From positions 8,018,614-8,082,613 of the forward strand of contig OZ020247.1 of assembly GCA_963971285.1 (NCBI GenBank): DNA of 64,000 nucleotides, given 5' to 3'. This DNA comes from Astropecten irregularis. Taxonomy: Eukaryota > Echinodermata > Asteroidea > Paxillosida > Astropectinidae. How positions within the stretch are numbered: position 1 is the stretch's first letter; each line of letters begins with the position of its first letter. Shown piece after piece: positions 58,601 through 64,000 of the stretch. A model generated the notes under the pieces. The model had not been told where the DNA came from. It did no database searches and worked only from the letters and a program-made list of their open reading frames with translations. The position numbers were made by a program, and so were the translations under genes.

Positions 58601-61600
58601 GTATGGCTCAGCTCCACAACACGATATGTCTTTAATTAAGCAGTATTCTCCAACTCAAACTATAAAAGATTGCAAAACTCAGAATTGCTGCTACAAGGAC
58701 TTAAATCCCAAATTAAACAAGGAGATAGAGCTTTCTCTCATGCAGGGACATCTCTATGGAACAAGTTGCCTCATGACAATAAATCACTATTACTTCTGTT
58801 CATTTAAAAAAAACAATATTTAAAATCTTGTTTGAGTACACTGGCTTATGGTTGAAATGATTATTAAGCTATGATTTGTTAGAGGGTATCATTGCTTATG
58901 TTATGGTAAATTTATCTGTCTCTTTTTGAATTTCTTTTGCACAAGTATTCGTTAAGTATTTATTAATAAGTGTATAAATCACTTAAAATAGTATTTAACT
59001 GTTTTATTTTTCATCTACTGGTAATCCTCATTAAAAATTCTGGATAGCATTGGAAGAAATTAGCCCCCGTGATTCAGTGTTTGTAAGAACATTGCTGTAG
59101 CAAAATATGAAAATCAACTCAGACTGAATTCAAGTAGAATAATAATGGAAAAATTACTGATTTCTTTTTGTGATCTCATGTATGCATGCTGAATAACTTG
59201 AGGAATTTAGTGTGGATTTTAGTATATATTATATGCTTTTCAGTTTTCAGGACACTTTTTATTAATCTGTGATGATTCTGGTTTAATCAGCTTAATTGGT
59301 TTTAATTCTAGGACAGTTTTAGCTGGAGTGGATCATGTGTACTAACATGTGCTTAACTTTTGGTAAATACATTTTTAAAATGTGTCAAAATTCTAGTGTT
59401 TTTGTTAAATTTGTCGACTAATCTTGCTTATTCATATAATCTTGAGTCATTTCTATGATAATGAGAAATTTCTTGATACTATATAAATGATGACTAATGG
59501 GATACTTTTAATTAGTAATCGGTGATGATTCTAATTCAAACAGTTTTAATTTGTTGTTAATATAATATAATGCTTAATTATTGCACTTGTAGTGTAGACC
59601 GTGTCAAAATAAAAATAATCACTCAAATAAAAGATTGCTGTTGATTCAACTACATGATTTAAAATAACCTTCCCCTTCAGAGACAGGAGCTATTTCCTAG
59701 GCAAGAATATGACATTTTACAACACTTACCTTCTTTGAGCGTGTCTGCTACGTACTGCTGAGCCAAATACTGCATGCTGATTGGATGGTTCCATCGCTGT
59801 AAGGCCGGTACTGCACTGACCTATACACACCGGATGAAAATAACAAATTATCAATTTTTGATGTCTTATTTTTATAATTCAATTTTTTTGTCACGTTGAT
59901 ATTTGTGGTCAGTTTAATTTTTCAATCAAAACTATCCTTTTTCTCAAAATGAATATTACCCAGATGATTTCTTGTCAAATTGATATTTGTTTTTCAGGAA
60001 AATTGATTTTTGTCAATTTTTTTGTCAGGTTGGGTTTTGTGTGAAATTATTTTTTTTTACAAATGACATTTTTCCAGATTGAATCTTGTACAAGCTGATT
60101 CTAATCTACAAATAACCACAAGGGAAACTGACTGGTTGATTTTTGAGTCACTGAAAAGTGAACAAAGAGAAATTGACTGGGGCAGGATTTGAACCAGTAT
60201 TCTGGACGTCACTGGTTCAAATTCCGGTCCAGTCAACTTTTCTCTGTTCACTTTTCAATTATTCTTTCCTTTGTAGTTTGGAGGTTGAAATTATTAATTT
60301 TCTAGTTGAGTTTTATTTTGCATGGGGTCTTTCAAAATTGTTCTGGTCAAAATGACTTTATACTTAATTTGAGTTGATTTTTTTCAGTGCAGATATTAAA
60401 GACTTAGATTTTTTTTGGGGGGAGAAATCTTGTTAAATATTTCTTGCATCAATTTGGGAATCAGGGGCCAATTTCACAAATGCTTTGCGATCTCGCTAAA
60501 GCCCTAATCCATTGCTACGCAAAGTAGCAATCTATTTTCTGTTTAGCGATGGATTTGGGCTTTAGCGAGATCGCAAAGTGTTAGTGAAATCGGCCCCAAA
60601 TTCACTCTTCCAGGACACATGGCCATAAAATCTCCATTGCTACAAGGTATGACCTACCCACCCCTCCCAACCCACCCATCCACCCACCTTGGGTAACCTG
60701 GAGATGATCTGCATCTTCATGTGCACCTGTTCCTCCATATCATCCGGTACCTCCTGTAGGAGGCGGGTGATGAACTCCTCGGTCAGTCGCAGTACGCCAT
60801 GGTCCACATACTGTAGGAACATACTGGGCTCCAGGCAACGGAAGCCCTGTATCGTGAAGAACGTCTGGAACCCTACAAGGCAATAAAACATATAAATAAA
60901 TAAAAATTACTAAATAACCACAAGGGAAACTGACTCTTTTATAAGGTTGCTGGTTCGAATTCCGCCCCAGTCATTTTTACTTTGTTAAACTTTCAATGAC
61001 TTAAAATAAAAAATGTATCAAAACTTTCCAAACAACCAGAAGGGAAACTGACTGGAGTTAATTTTAAAACAAGGAAAAATTATAACTGAGCTAACCAGCC
61101 AGCTCTAAGTTAGTGGTGTCCCTAATAATAAATTATCTTTGTTCATTTGGTAGTCAGAAGCCATGAAACCAATCACATACATGTACTGCTATATCCCAAG
61201 AGTCATTGAATATACGCACAACATTATAGCAATACTGCAACCTGAGAAATGGTATCTGGGGGATTACTCAAAGAGGATGTGGCTAATTAATCAATTTAAT
61301 CATCAAATAACCAGGACTGGATTACGTTTAAGTCAATGAAAGGCGACCAAAAAAAGGGCAAAATTATTCTGGGTTGACGGTCAGTAGTTTACCGGGAGGT
61401 ACAGGAAAGCAGACTGACTGCACGGCCAGGAAGAACCTCCCAATCAGGTGGAAGAGCTGGTAGCCTCTCGGTGGAGGCTTCTTACTCCTGGAAGAGTAAC
61501 AAACACAGATCAAATAAAAATAGGACAGACCAAAAAAACAATCCAAAACACAAAAGAAGGCAAGATGATCTCGCAGGCCACATTGTTGGCTTCTTTGTGG

Positions 61601-63718
61601 GCTCGGTTCAGTTGTCACTTTAGTCTGGTTGACAGTTGGAGTGCCAGAGATACTCTGTCAACAACCTTTCCCCAACCTCCTCTGATTTCTGCCATCTGAA
61701 GGGACTCAGTCATGCACAGCCTCTGCCACAAGTCTTACAAAATCAACAACAGCATAGAGTGCTGGTGGTGCGGTCTGGTCTAATGAGCGCACTGTGACGC
61801 GAAGTGCGACGCAATGTGTGGAACATCCCATATGTACGCACAATTTGAAATGGGACGCACGCATTTGCACAAGTTTGGTTTTCTTAGGCAATGGCGCCTT
61901 TGAGGTGAAATGTATCATGCACTCTAGTTTTTTATTCAACTCTATGGATCTGGGACAGTTTGGGTGCTAAATGGCAGGGCAAAGTTTGGGCGTTTTCAAG
62001 GCTAAATGGTCTCATAAATCACAGGATAAACTTACAGGGTGATGTGGCTGCGGGGTATGGTGCGAGGGTCCGGGTAACCGCAGGAGTGCAGCATCAGCAG
62101 AATCAGCTGTTTGACCTGCTGCAGCTGGCAGCTCAGGTACTCCTGGGCCATGTTCATCATTTTCTCCCGGCTGACCGACGGCTCCGAGAACCGCTCCAGG
62201 TGGGCGACCAACCGCTCAAGCGTCTGGACAGGAAAACAAAAAAACTCATCACGTTGAGTGGAAAGAGAACTGATGAGGTTCTGGGGATTATTATCCCTGG
62301 TCATTGGGCCATAATTTACATTCCTGAAACCATCTCAACTCCCTGGGGAGTATACAGCCCTGGCTACTTCAAAGCGCACAGAGGCTAATTAATCAAACCA
62401 CAATATCTCTACCCTTGCAGGTACCGATTTACACCTGGGTGAAGAGGAGCAATATGTGATAAAGCGTCTTGCCCAATATCGCAAGCACCACTAGCCCATG
62501 GCTGGAATTAAACCCACAATCTGTAGATTGATCACAAGATCTTGAGTTCGACACGCCAGACCACGGCACTCCACAAGATTTGAAGAAAAAAAACAAGGAA
62601 ACCAGGCAACAGTTGTTGGGTTTGGTGGTTTTTGATTCTTTACCAGACTGAGTATGGTATCCTGGCTGCTGTCCGGCAGTGAGGTGTCCACTTCCATTAG
62701 GACCCAGGAGGCATCTCGTTCCGGCTGCATGGTGATGACGGACTTCTTGGATGGGGTCATGACCCGGCGTGCAGAGGCTGCCATCTTCTTGAGGAACGAG
62801 GTTCGCTGCGTCGGGCTTTGCCTCGCCAGACCTCCCTAGAATGTCCACAAAATCAATTTTTTTTAAAGATGTAAAACATTGCATAAAGTACAACAAATTA
62901 ATAGGGAGATATGGGAGGAAAGGTTGAGAGCAGCTGCAATCCAAAGCAACCGAGAGGTCAACTTATCAATATCAACCTTAACCAACCACAAATCTGAGAA
63001 AAATTAAATACACATAGTAATAGTATTCACACAGAGGCTGAAGTTTGTTCCTTGTAAGAAAGTACAAGGAATGGACCTTTCGGAATTGTACACAGTGTTG
63101 GAATTTGGTTTTTTAATAATAGTGGACAAGATCAATTTACAGAAGTTACTAGTGAGTAAGAGACTGAGAATGCTGGGGATATGTTGGGGTGGCTATTGTC
63201 TCAGGATGTTCTGGGATGAATCATGGGTGTGAAAACGTATGAAACGGTTGAGTTGCCATGGGGATTTGATACTAATAATGAGTAAGGCAGCCTTTTCATT
63301 GTTGACAAACTAGCACATTATGCTAGACACACATGATACTGACTAGAGACCCTGTGCATGTTTGATCCTTAGCCCATGGTTTGGCAGCAACCAACCATTT
63401 GTTAACTCATGATCAGCGCCAGAGCCTTATCCAAGCTTGTCTTCATCCTGAATATCCAAAAGTTCCTCCAAAAAAATTCAAAATAATGGACCAGAAGGAC
63501 GAGCGAGCCTCGTCATCCGTTCAAACTTTGGAAGAAGAGGGCGCTTTTACCTCCATTAGTGACTGGGCCCTTTGTTTGAGAATCTCCAGCTCGATGGTGC
63601 GCGGGTGGAATCTCTGGCCAGGCTTGTTGACGGTCAGGGAGTCAGAGGGTAGACCAGGACCACTGAGTCTCTGCTCAAGATTCTCCCAAAGACTGATGGA
63701 AGGCTCCACCCTCTCGTT
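34612..63718 (-). CDS. GSAP: Gamma-secretase-activating protein, C-terminal half (9 exons)
   Basis: GSAP binds gamma-secretase and the APP C-terminal fragment in vertebrates; its 16-kDa C-terminal caspase product modulates amyloid-beta formation. Exons on the - strand: 63551-63718, 62644-62835, 62036-62223, 61393-61487, 60688-60872, 59730-59820, 36730-36798, 35961-36035, 34612-34757 (stop TAG 34612-34614). Every junction is GT-AG and every phase agrees; 1209 bases give 402 residues. Family marks include YQLFHLIGRFFLAV then FPVPPGFQTFFTIQGFRCL, YVDHGVLRLTEEFITRLL, IISRLPKVSAVPALQRWNHP (the vertebrate RLPP..LWDHP region) and the end VEKVALRQT. Exons from 60872 onward form the GSAP-16 domain. 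The linker after ADTLKE is Ser-rich and longer than I recall for human. Upstream exons are beyond 64000. The 22.9-kb intron 36799-59729 holds the FReD cluster. Family call is strong; function here is inferred. Confidence 0.9.
35018..35410. mobile_element. Short transposon-like repeat with CCGGTTACCCG ends
   Basis: The left end TTTGTATCCGGTTACCCGG and right end CGGGTAACCGGTTACAAAAT are inverted repeats; further CGGTTACCC motifs are tandem at the left. It lies in the last GSAP intron. No transposase is recognisable in the 390 bp, and no clear target duplication was found. Confidence 0.55.
36085..36403. mobile_element. TTAA-flanked MITE family A, copy A7
   Basis: A 319-bp copy with intact 20-bp ends, TTAA at 36081-36084 and 36404-36407. 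It is in a GSAP intron, about 50 bp upstream (transcript sense) of the exon at 35961-36035. Confidence 0.85.
37190..37500 (-). mobile_element. SINE-like repeat M, copy M1
   Basis: Read on the - strand it has a tRNA-like head (GGCCTAGTGGTATGGC with B box GGGTTCGAATCC), then GGGCAAGACGCTTTACCACA, CACCCAGG, AATGGGTACCTGCGAGGG and CTCCCCAGGGAGTTAA. Copy M2 (62286-62573) has the same order. It lies at the 5' side of the GSAP giant intron. Confidence 0.75.
37940..38974 (+). CDS. Secreted PAN/apple plus fibrinogen-C protein, FReD1 (intact)
   Basis: An intronless 344-residue protein. A signal peptide (residues 1-33, hydrophobic core FGFVVILTTVLVCG) is followed by a PAN/apple-like module with Cys36, Cys69, Cys73, Cys79 and Cys91. 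The fibrinogen-related domain covers about 126-344. It has the canonical cysteine pairs Cys131/Cys161 and Cys289/Cys302, GGGWIVIQRRQDGSVDF, the calcium-site pattern D279-K-D281-N-D283 and the GAWWYKSC signature. One extra cysteine (334) is near the end. FReD proteins of this kind (ficolin-like, techylectin-like) usually bind acetylated sugars on microbes and act in innate immunity or clotting. That role is inferred here. The gene lies wholly within the large GSAP intron on the opposite strand and is the only copy of the cluster with an uninterrupted reading frame. The missing introns may indicate a retroposed founder. Confidence 0.92.
   Translation: MESARNCFRSHANIWKFGFVVILTTVLVCGSRGNQCGNLLLRQTFYAAKSRSFRALMFWEGEANSAILCVSYCHANDNCKSVNYNDRDKSCQMNNVSRMWNPDYFMMHFGSVYFDAKEDTPLFSIHEASDCIQLFKAGYTESGIYTIAPIGFSNEGLKVYCDMDKSTDGGGWIVIQRRQDGSVDFYRNWTDYQDGFGNLAGEFWLGNDNLRILTESASQSWKLHVDLEDWDNNTVWAEYEGFQIHGDNFTLQVKSYNAKSTAGDSLIRIHNGMMFTTKDKDNDKANMNCAEKRGGAWWYKSCRLSNLNGKYQQGEYNSGIIWRSWKENYNLKKCSMKIKSDLFV
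38975..41669. repeat. FReD1 3' flank, paralogous to flanks of FReD2 and FReD3
   Basis: Non-coding. Blocks recur after FReD2 and FReD3 in the same order: a segment with GTGAATTGTTG and GTAGAAGTGACT (about 40085-40165; compare 44290 and 51395), a segment with ACTTGAAACCAAA-like sequence (about 40388; compare 45385 and 52180), and one with GATGACAAACACCACCA and GCGATGAAGA (about 41540-41620; compare 52815-52900). This is direct evidence of segmental duplication. Family A copy A8 interrupts it. Confidence 0.7.
40586..40944. mobile_element. TTAA-flanked MITE family A, copy A8
   Basis: Left end AAGGTGATCATACTTTGG after TCTTAA; right end GTATGATACTACGT followed by TTAA. It lies in the FReD1 3' flank. 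I see no family A element at the corresponding place in the FReD2 or FReD3 flanks. Confidence 0.75.
41670..41813. mobile_element. Palindromic MITE family D, copy D2
   Basis: CCGATTTCACTAACACTTTGC to CAAAGTGAAATCAGACCC. It is at the same place in the FReD1 flank as D3 is in the FReD3 flank, so it was probably present before the duplication. Confidence 0.75.
41942..42326. mobile_element. Long-TIR MITE family H
   Basis: A 385-bp element with inverted ends of roughly 100 bp. GGGCGTTTCACAATTAAGAG plus CGCCACCAATTGAGGGCAGC at the left match GGCAGC..GCGCTCTAAATTGTGAAACGCCC at the right, with matched inner arms (CATGATGGGAAATTGTCGAC). The loop is AT-rich. Only one copy is seen in the window. Confidence 0.8.
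42407..42753 (-). mobile_element. tRNA-derived SINE family F, copy F3 (- strand)
   Basis: The complement of the A box (CTCTACCAACTGAGCTATCC) is at about 42520, and of a mutated B box (GATTCTAACCGGC) at about 42482. The 5' unit (CCGATACATGTAGCAATGCTG, GAACGGTACATGGGGGATCA) follows. A copy in the corresponding upstream flank of FReD4 is at 53695. Confidence 0.78.
42872..43170 (+). repeat. Three tandem units of about 110 bp
   Basis: Each unit begins GATGTCTGCACGATTTATTG, continues with CTTCACTTTAGAATCC and ends near CAGTATAGAGCAGTG. Two units are kept in the paralogous segment at 54170-54370, and degenerate single units occur near 47720, 47885, 48030 and 55550. It is non-coding. Confidence 0.65.
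43669..44092 (+). pseudogene. FReD2, 5'-truncated fibrinogen-domain fragment
   Basis: Similarity to FReD1 begins in the middle of the FReD at the GEFWLGNDNL region (with a small deletion) and runs to the normal C-terminus. It includes DRDNDKKSNNCAE, GAWWYKSC and NLKKCSMKIQSD. There is no signal peptide, PAN module or first disulfide half. The remaining frame is open (about 140 codons), so truncation seems fairly recent or the piece could be an exon. An AG dinucleotide immediately precedes the homology, but no upstream partner exon was found. The break coincides with the edge of the segment duplicated at 53.9-55.3 kb. Confidence 0.8.
44405..44600 (-). mobile_element. tRNA-derived SINE family F, copy F4a (- strand)
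   Basis: The complement of the B box (GGGATTTGAACCGGCGACC) and a truncated A box (GCTCTACCAAG) are visible, then the 5' unit GCAACCTGGGAACGGTACAT. It faces F4b head on. Confidence 0.7.
44605..44780 (+). mobile_element. tRNA-derived SINE family F, copy F4b (+ strand), cloverleaf intact
   Basis: The tRNA-like segment is at about 44636-44709. A 7-bp acceptor helix (GGCTGGA with TCCAGTC, one G-U pair) still forms. The D arm, the CCTG/CAGG anticodon stem and the T arm with GGTTCGAATC are in standard order. No encoded CCA is needed for SINE function. The body ends GTTTCCCTTGTGGTTATTTC. Confidence 0.75.
45178..45316. mobile_element. Palindromic MITE family G, copy G2
   Basis: CAATAGCGCTGCGCACTTGC to GTGCGGAATGCTATTG, with the same inner blocks as G1 in reversed order. 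It lies in the FReD2 3' flank. Confidence 0.7.
45820..46673 (+). repeat. AT-rich minisatellite, 23 copies of a 36/38-bp unit
   Basis: Unit AAATAAATATCTGGAGTTAT followed by ACTGAGATATTTACATTT (38 bp), with a 36-bp form lacking TT. I count 23 occurrences of the GGAG core. Copies 6, 10 and 15 carry the same variant (TTGGAGTGAT) and each is followed by the short spacer, so blocks of 4-5 units were duplicated together. The FReD3 flank has only a single diverged relative (about 52545), and the FReD1 flank one at about 41225. Confidence 0.93.
47247..47615 (+). mobile_element. SINE-like repeat N
   Basis: A tRNA-like start (GGGGGCATAGGTGGCAAGTG, CGTTGGGC as A-box region; GTCTCGATCCTGG as B-box region), a body with GGTTTTTCTCCGGGTTTCCT, and a tail of AATAAATAAAT. 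It is a single copy in the window, so assignment rests on the tRNA-like boxes and the tail. Confidence 0.6.
48713..48855. mobile_element. Palindromic MITE family E, copy E5
   Basis: AATGGGAGACTTCAATGGAG at the left; GACTTGAAGACCGATTCTCCAT at the right. The centre is GC-rich. It lies about 0.45 kb upstream of FReD3. Confidence 0.75.
49128..49139 (+). promoter_or_regulatory. Candidate TATA box of FReD3
   Basis: CATATAAAAAGC is a good TATA-box match about 175-185 bases before the FReD3 start codon. That leaves room for a short 5' UTR. Support is by motif and position only. Confidence 0.4.
49312..50349 (+). pseudogene. FReD3, PAN plus fibrinogen-C gene interrupted by a nonsense codon
   Basis: Single exon with signal peptide (LLLTFGLLFADG), PAN-like module and FReD, closely similar to FReD1. 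The frame is broken by TAA at 50137-50139 after KDRDNDESS, just before the cysteine pair and the GAWWYKSC signature. Past the stop the same frame continues with recognisable sequence (NCAQLRKGAWWYKSC, then NLKKCLMKIQIDMF) to TGA 50347-50349. No frameshift is needed, so a single-codon lesson of recent origin is implied. The predicted 275-residue product would keep the first part of the calcium site but lose the last disulfide and C-terminal lobe. It could be a null allele, an assembly error or a young pseudogene. The extension past the usual end shows that the original stop is also changed. Confidence 0.85.
50386..50740. mobile_element. TTAA-flanked MITE family A, copy A9
   Basis: Begins AGGTAATATCATACTTTGGT after TTAA 50382-50385 and ends ACCAAAGTATGATACTACC with TTAA 50741-50744. 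It is inserted about 35 bp beyond the FReD3 end, in the likely 3' UTR. Confidence 0.85.
52009..52152. mobile_element. Palindromic MITE family E, copy E6
   Basis: AATGGGAGACTTTTGAGAAT to CGGTTCTCAAAAGTCTCCCATT. It splits sequence that is continuous in the FReD2 flank (GGAGGTATCCCAATTGTCAA near 45345), giving a near-empty-site comparison. Confidence 0.82.
52952..53286. mobile_element. hAT-like MITE I2 with 8-bp target duplication
   Basis: A 335-bp element with ends CAGGGTTCTAGCCA and TGGCTAGAACCCTG (CTGGCTAGAACCCTG at the right). ATGGAGAC is duplicated exactly at both sides (52944-52951, 53287-53294). CAG-type inverted ends with 8-bp duplications are hallmarks of the hAT superfamily. The GC-rich left half has GGGCGGGCCAGCCCGG. 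No transposase. Confidence 0.85.
53299..53457. mobile_element. Palindromic MITE family D, copy D3
   Basis: CGCGATTTCACTAACACTTTGC to GCAAAGCATTAGTGAAATCGG, five bases beyond the I2 target duplication. It is the positional counterpart of D2. A stray D end (AGTGTTAGTGAAATCGGCCC) recurs at about 53481-53502. Confidence 0.78.
53695..54050 (-). mobile_element. tRNA-derived SINE family F, copy F5 (- strand)
   Basis: The complement of the B box (GGGATTCGAACCGGCAACC) and A box (CACCAACTGAGCCATCCAG) is present, followed by GTTGGTGGTGACCCC and the 5' unit with GCAATGCTGCAACCTGAGAA. It is the paralog of F3. Confidence 0.75.
54566..54875. mobile_element. hAT-like MITE I1 with 8-bp target duplication and C/G-run arms
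   Basis: A 310-bp element with inverted ends CAGGCGCGGTTCTA and TAGAACCGCGCCTG. The arms carry runs of G and C (GGGGGGCTAGG, TAGCCCCCCCC). CTATACAC is exactly duplicated at 54558-54565 and 54876-54883. It is a non-coding hAT-type element. Confidence 0.88.
55235..55330 (+). pseudogene. Degraded PAN-module relic of a FReD gene
   Basis: TTCTGGGAAATATTGAAAGG, ACTTCATGACACAACTT and GATGTGTACTTTGAAAAAGA line up with the stretch of the intact genes that encodes SRIGNEDYFMTHFGSVYFDAD. No open frame remains. It lies at the end of the segment (53.9-55.3 kb) that is paralogous to the region just before FReD2, which explains why the FReD2 fragment starts where it does. Confidence 0.5.
55623..55972. mobile_element. 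TTAA-flanked MITE family A, copy A10
   Basis: The left end is slightly changed (CGTAATATCATACTTTGG after TTAA 55619-55622). The right end ACCAAAGTATGATACTACCT meets TTAA 55973-55976, which it shares with B2. Confidence 0.82.
55977..56336. mobile_element. TTAA-flanked MITE family B, copy B2
   Basis: A 360-bp copy, nearly the same as B1 apart from a deletion of about 15 bp near the right end. TTAA flanks are at 55973-55976 (shared with A10) and 56337-56340. Confidence 0.85.
56959..57987 (+). pseudogene. FReD4, PAN plus fibrinogen-C gene with nonsense codon in signal peptide
   Basis: The long open frame begins only at a non-ATG codon (57019), but the same frame extends back to ATG 56959-56961, interrupted by one TAA at 57004-57006. 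Read through that codon the N-terminus has a signal-peptide shape: MRKASYLVWWQ, then LLLILYLVPVNVSVEG, and the total length (342 codons) matches FReD1 (344). Downstream is complete: PAN-like cysteines, QVYCDMDKSTDGGWIVIQRR (one Gly fewer than FReD1), calcium pattern DNDND, GGWWYKSC and a C-terminus KKCSMKIRPISAKK. Either this is a null copy, or a separate first exon spliced at ATCAG|C (57011/57012) supplies the start; I found no convincing donor. The conserved mature region suggests the lesion is recent. Confidence 0.78.
57988..59729. other. FReD4 3' flank, AT-rich
   Basis: Holds a LINE relic (58560-58840) and otherwise AT-rich sequence up to the GSAP exon at 59730-59820. The ORF at 58104-58346 has no recognisable feature. 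Confidence 0.5.
58560..58840 (+). pseudogene. 3' end of a LINE reverse-transcriptase ORF (relic)
   Basis: The translation in two frames gives LLFHCKYGSAPQ, then LIKQYSPTQT, and after a frame change FSHAGTSLWNKLPHDNKS: the C-terminal signature of non-LTR retrotransposon ORF2 (typically a GxAPxYL element and a FSxAGPxLWNSLP element). The frameshift, the stop soon after and the missing upstream part indicate a dead 5'-truncated copy. The clade (Jockey, CR1 or RTE type) cannot be set from this short piece. Confidence 0.7.
60108..60275. mobile_element. tRNA-derived SINE family F, fused inverted fragments (F6)
   Basis: A - strand fragment (TTGACTGGGGCAGGATTTGAACCAG) meets a + strand fragment (ACTGGTTCAAATTCCGGTCCAG) with the A-box halves lost, forming a compact hairpin of about 100 bp in a GSAP intron. 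Confidence 0.6.
60473..60597. mobile_element. Palindromic MITE family D, copy D4
   Basis: GGGGCCAATTTCACAAATGC to GTTAGTGAAATCGGCCCC; the arms contain CGCTAAAGCCCTAATCCATTG and its inverse. It lies about 90 bp from a GSAP exon (60688-60872). Confidence 0.82.
60910..61330. mobile_element. Degenerate SINE family F fragments (F7)
   Basis: A + strand B-box piece (GGTTCGAATTCCGCCCCAG) at about 60950, a - strand A-box relic (AACTGAGCTAACCAGCCAGC) at about 61083, and the 5' unit (GCAATACTGCAACCTGAGAA) at about 61226. Borders are approximate. Confidence 0.55.
61752..61947. mobile_element. TIR element family K, copy K2 (internally deleted)
   Basis: Starts GCATAGAGTGC and ends GCACTCTAGTTTTTTATTCA ACTCTATGG. 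The centre shares blocks with K1 but lacks about 170 bp. In a GSAP intron. Confidence 0.65.
62286..62573 (-). mobile_element. SINE-like repeat M, copy M2
   Basis: Same order of blocks as M1 on the - strand. The B-box complement (GGAATTAAACCCACAATC) is mutated. It lies between two GSAP exons. Confidence 0.72.
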
Positions 63719-63804
63719 CTGGTTTACCCAAAGAAAAAAAACAACAACAACAAAAGTCAAAAATACTAAAATGAAAATAATAAAAATGTCAAAAACATAT
63801 TAAT

Positions 63805-64000
63805 TGTAAAGTGAACGAAGAAAAATTGACTGGAGCAGGTTTCAAACCGGCAACCTCCTGAATACTGTACAGGCACTCTACCAACTGAGCCATCCAGCCC
63901 TACAATGGCTGGAGAGAATGGCAGTTAGAAGAGCACCTGTGCTGTGTTCAGGAGGTCGGCGGTTCGAATCCCGCTCCAGTAAATTTTTCTTTATTCATTT
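63805..64000. mobile_element. Inverted pair of tRNA-derived SINE family F copies (F8), cut by window end
   Basis: A - strand head (GGTTTCAAACCGGCAACCTC, CTCTACCAACTGAGCCATCC) is directly followed by a + strand head (GGCTGGAGAGAATGGCAG, GGTTCGAATCCCGC). The two tRNA-like parts are head to head with almost no spacer. The + strand body continues past 64000. Confidence 0.72.

Overview
The window is animal nuclear DNA: genes split by GT-AG introns, long non-coding stretches and a very dense load of short transposons. The gene families, the repeat style (tRNA-type SINEs and foldback elements with short tandem-repeat ends, like the sea urchin TU class) and the expanded secreted fibrinogen-related genes suggest a marine deuterostome invertebrate, most likely an echinoderm. 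The species assignment is inference; the exon structures were read from the sequence.

Layout. (1) 211-4639, + strand: the last three coding exons of a TLC-domain membrane protein (TLCD1/TLCD2 type). (2) 4640-13735: a gene-free interval between convergent genes, full of miniature transposons. (3) 13736-25301, - strand: a complete 14-exon pescadillo (PES1) gene. Its exons sum to exactly 606 codons including the stop. Its first intron carries a 1-kb foldback transposon with a 9-bp target duplication. (4) 26737-30948, + strand: a four-exon gene for an 879-residue acidic, probably disordered protein that I do not recognise, arranged head to head with PES1. (5) 34612-63718, - strand: the nine 3'-terminal coding exons (402 residues) of the gamma-secretase-activating protein gene, GSAP. 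(6) One GSAP intron of about 22.9 kb (36799-59729) holds, on the opposite strand, a tandem family of single-exon genes for secreted PAN/apple plus fibrinogen-C-domain (FReD) proteins. There is one intact copy (37940), one 5'-truncated fragment (43669), one copy with a nonsense codon in the fibrinogen domain (49312), one with a nonsense codon in the signal peptide (56959), and a small relic near 55235.

TLCD (membrane lipid composition), PES1 (60S ribosome biogenesis), the acidic protein and GSAP look like unrelated neighbours. The dynamic part is the FReD cluster. Its 3' flanks are paralogous, so it arose by segmental duplication, and transposons in the flanks let the order of events be read: some insertions are shared between paralogous flanks (older than duplication), while others have empty counterparts (younger). 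A 23-copy minisatellite also expanded in one flank only.

The repeats fall into several families named here by letter: TTAA-flanked MITEs (A, B, C), palindromic MITEs (D, E, G, H, K, L), hAT-like elements with 8-bp target duplications (I1, I2), a tRNA-derived SINE that still folds as a cloverleaf (F), two other SINE-like families (M, N), and a LINE 3' relic. No rRNA gene, CRISPR array, prokaryotic operon or intact autonomous transposase was seen.
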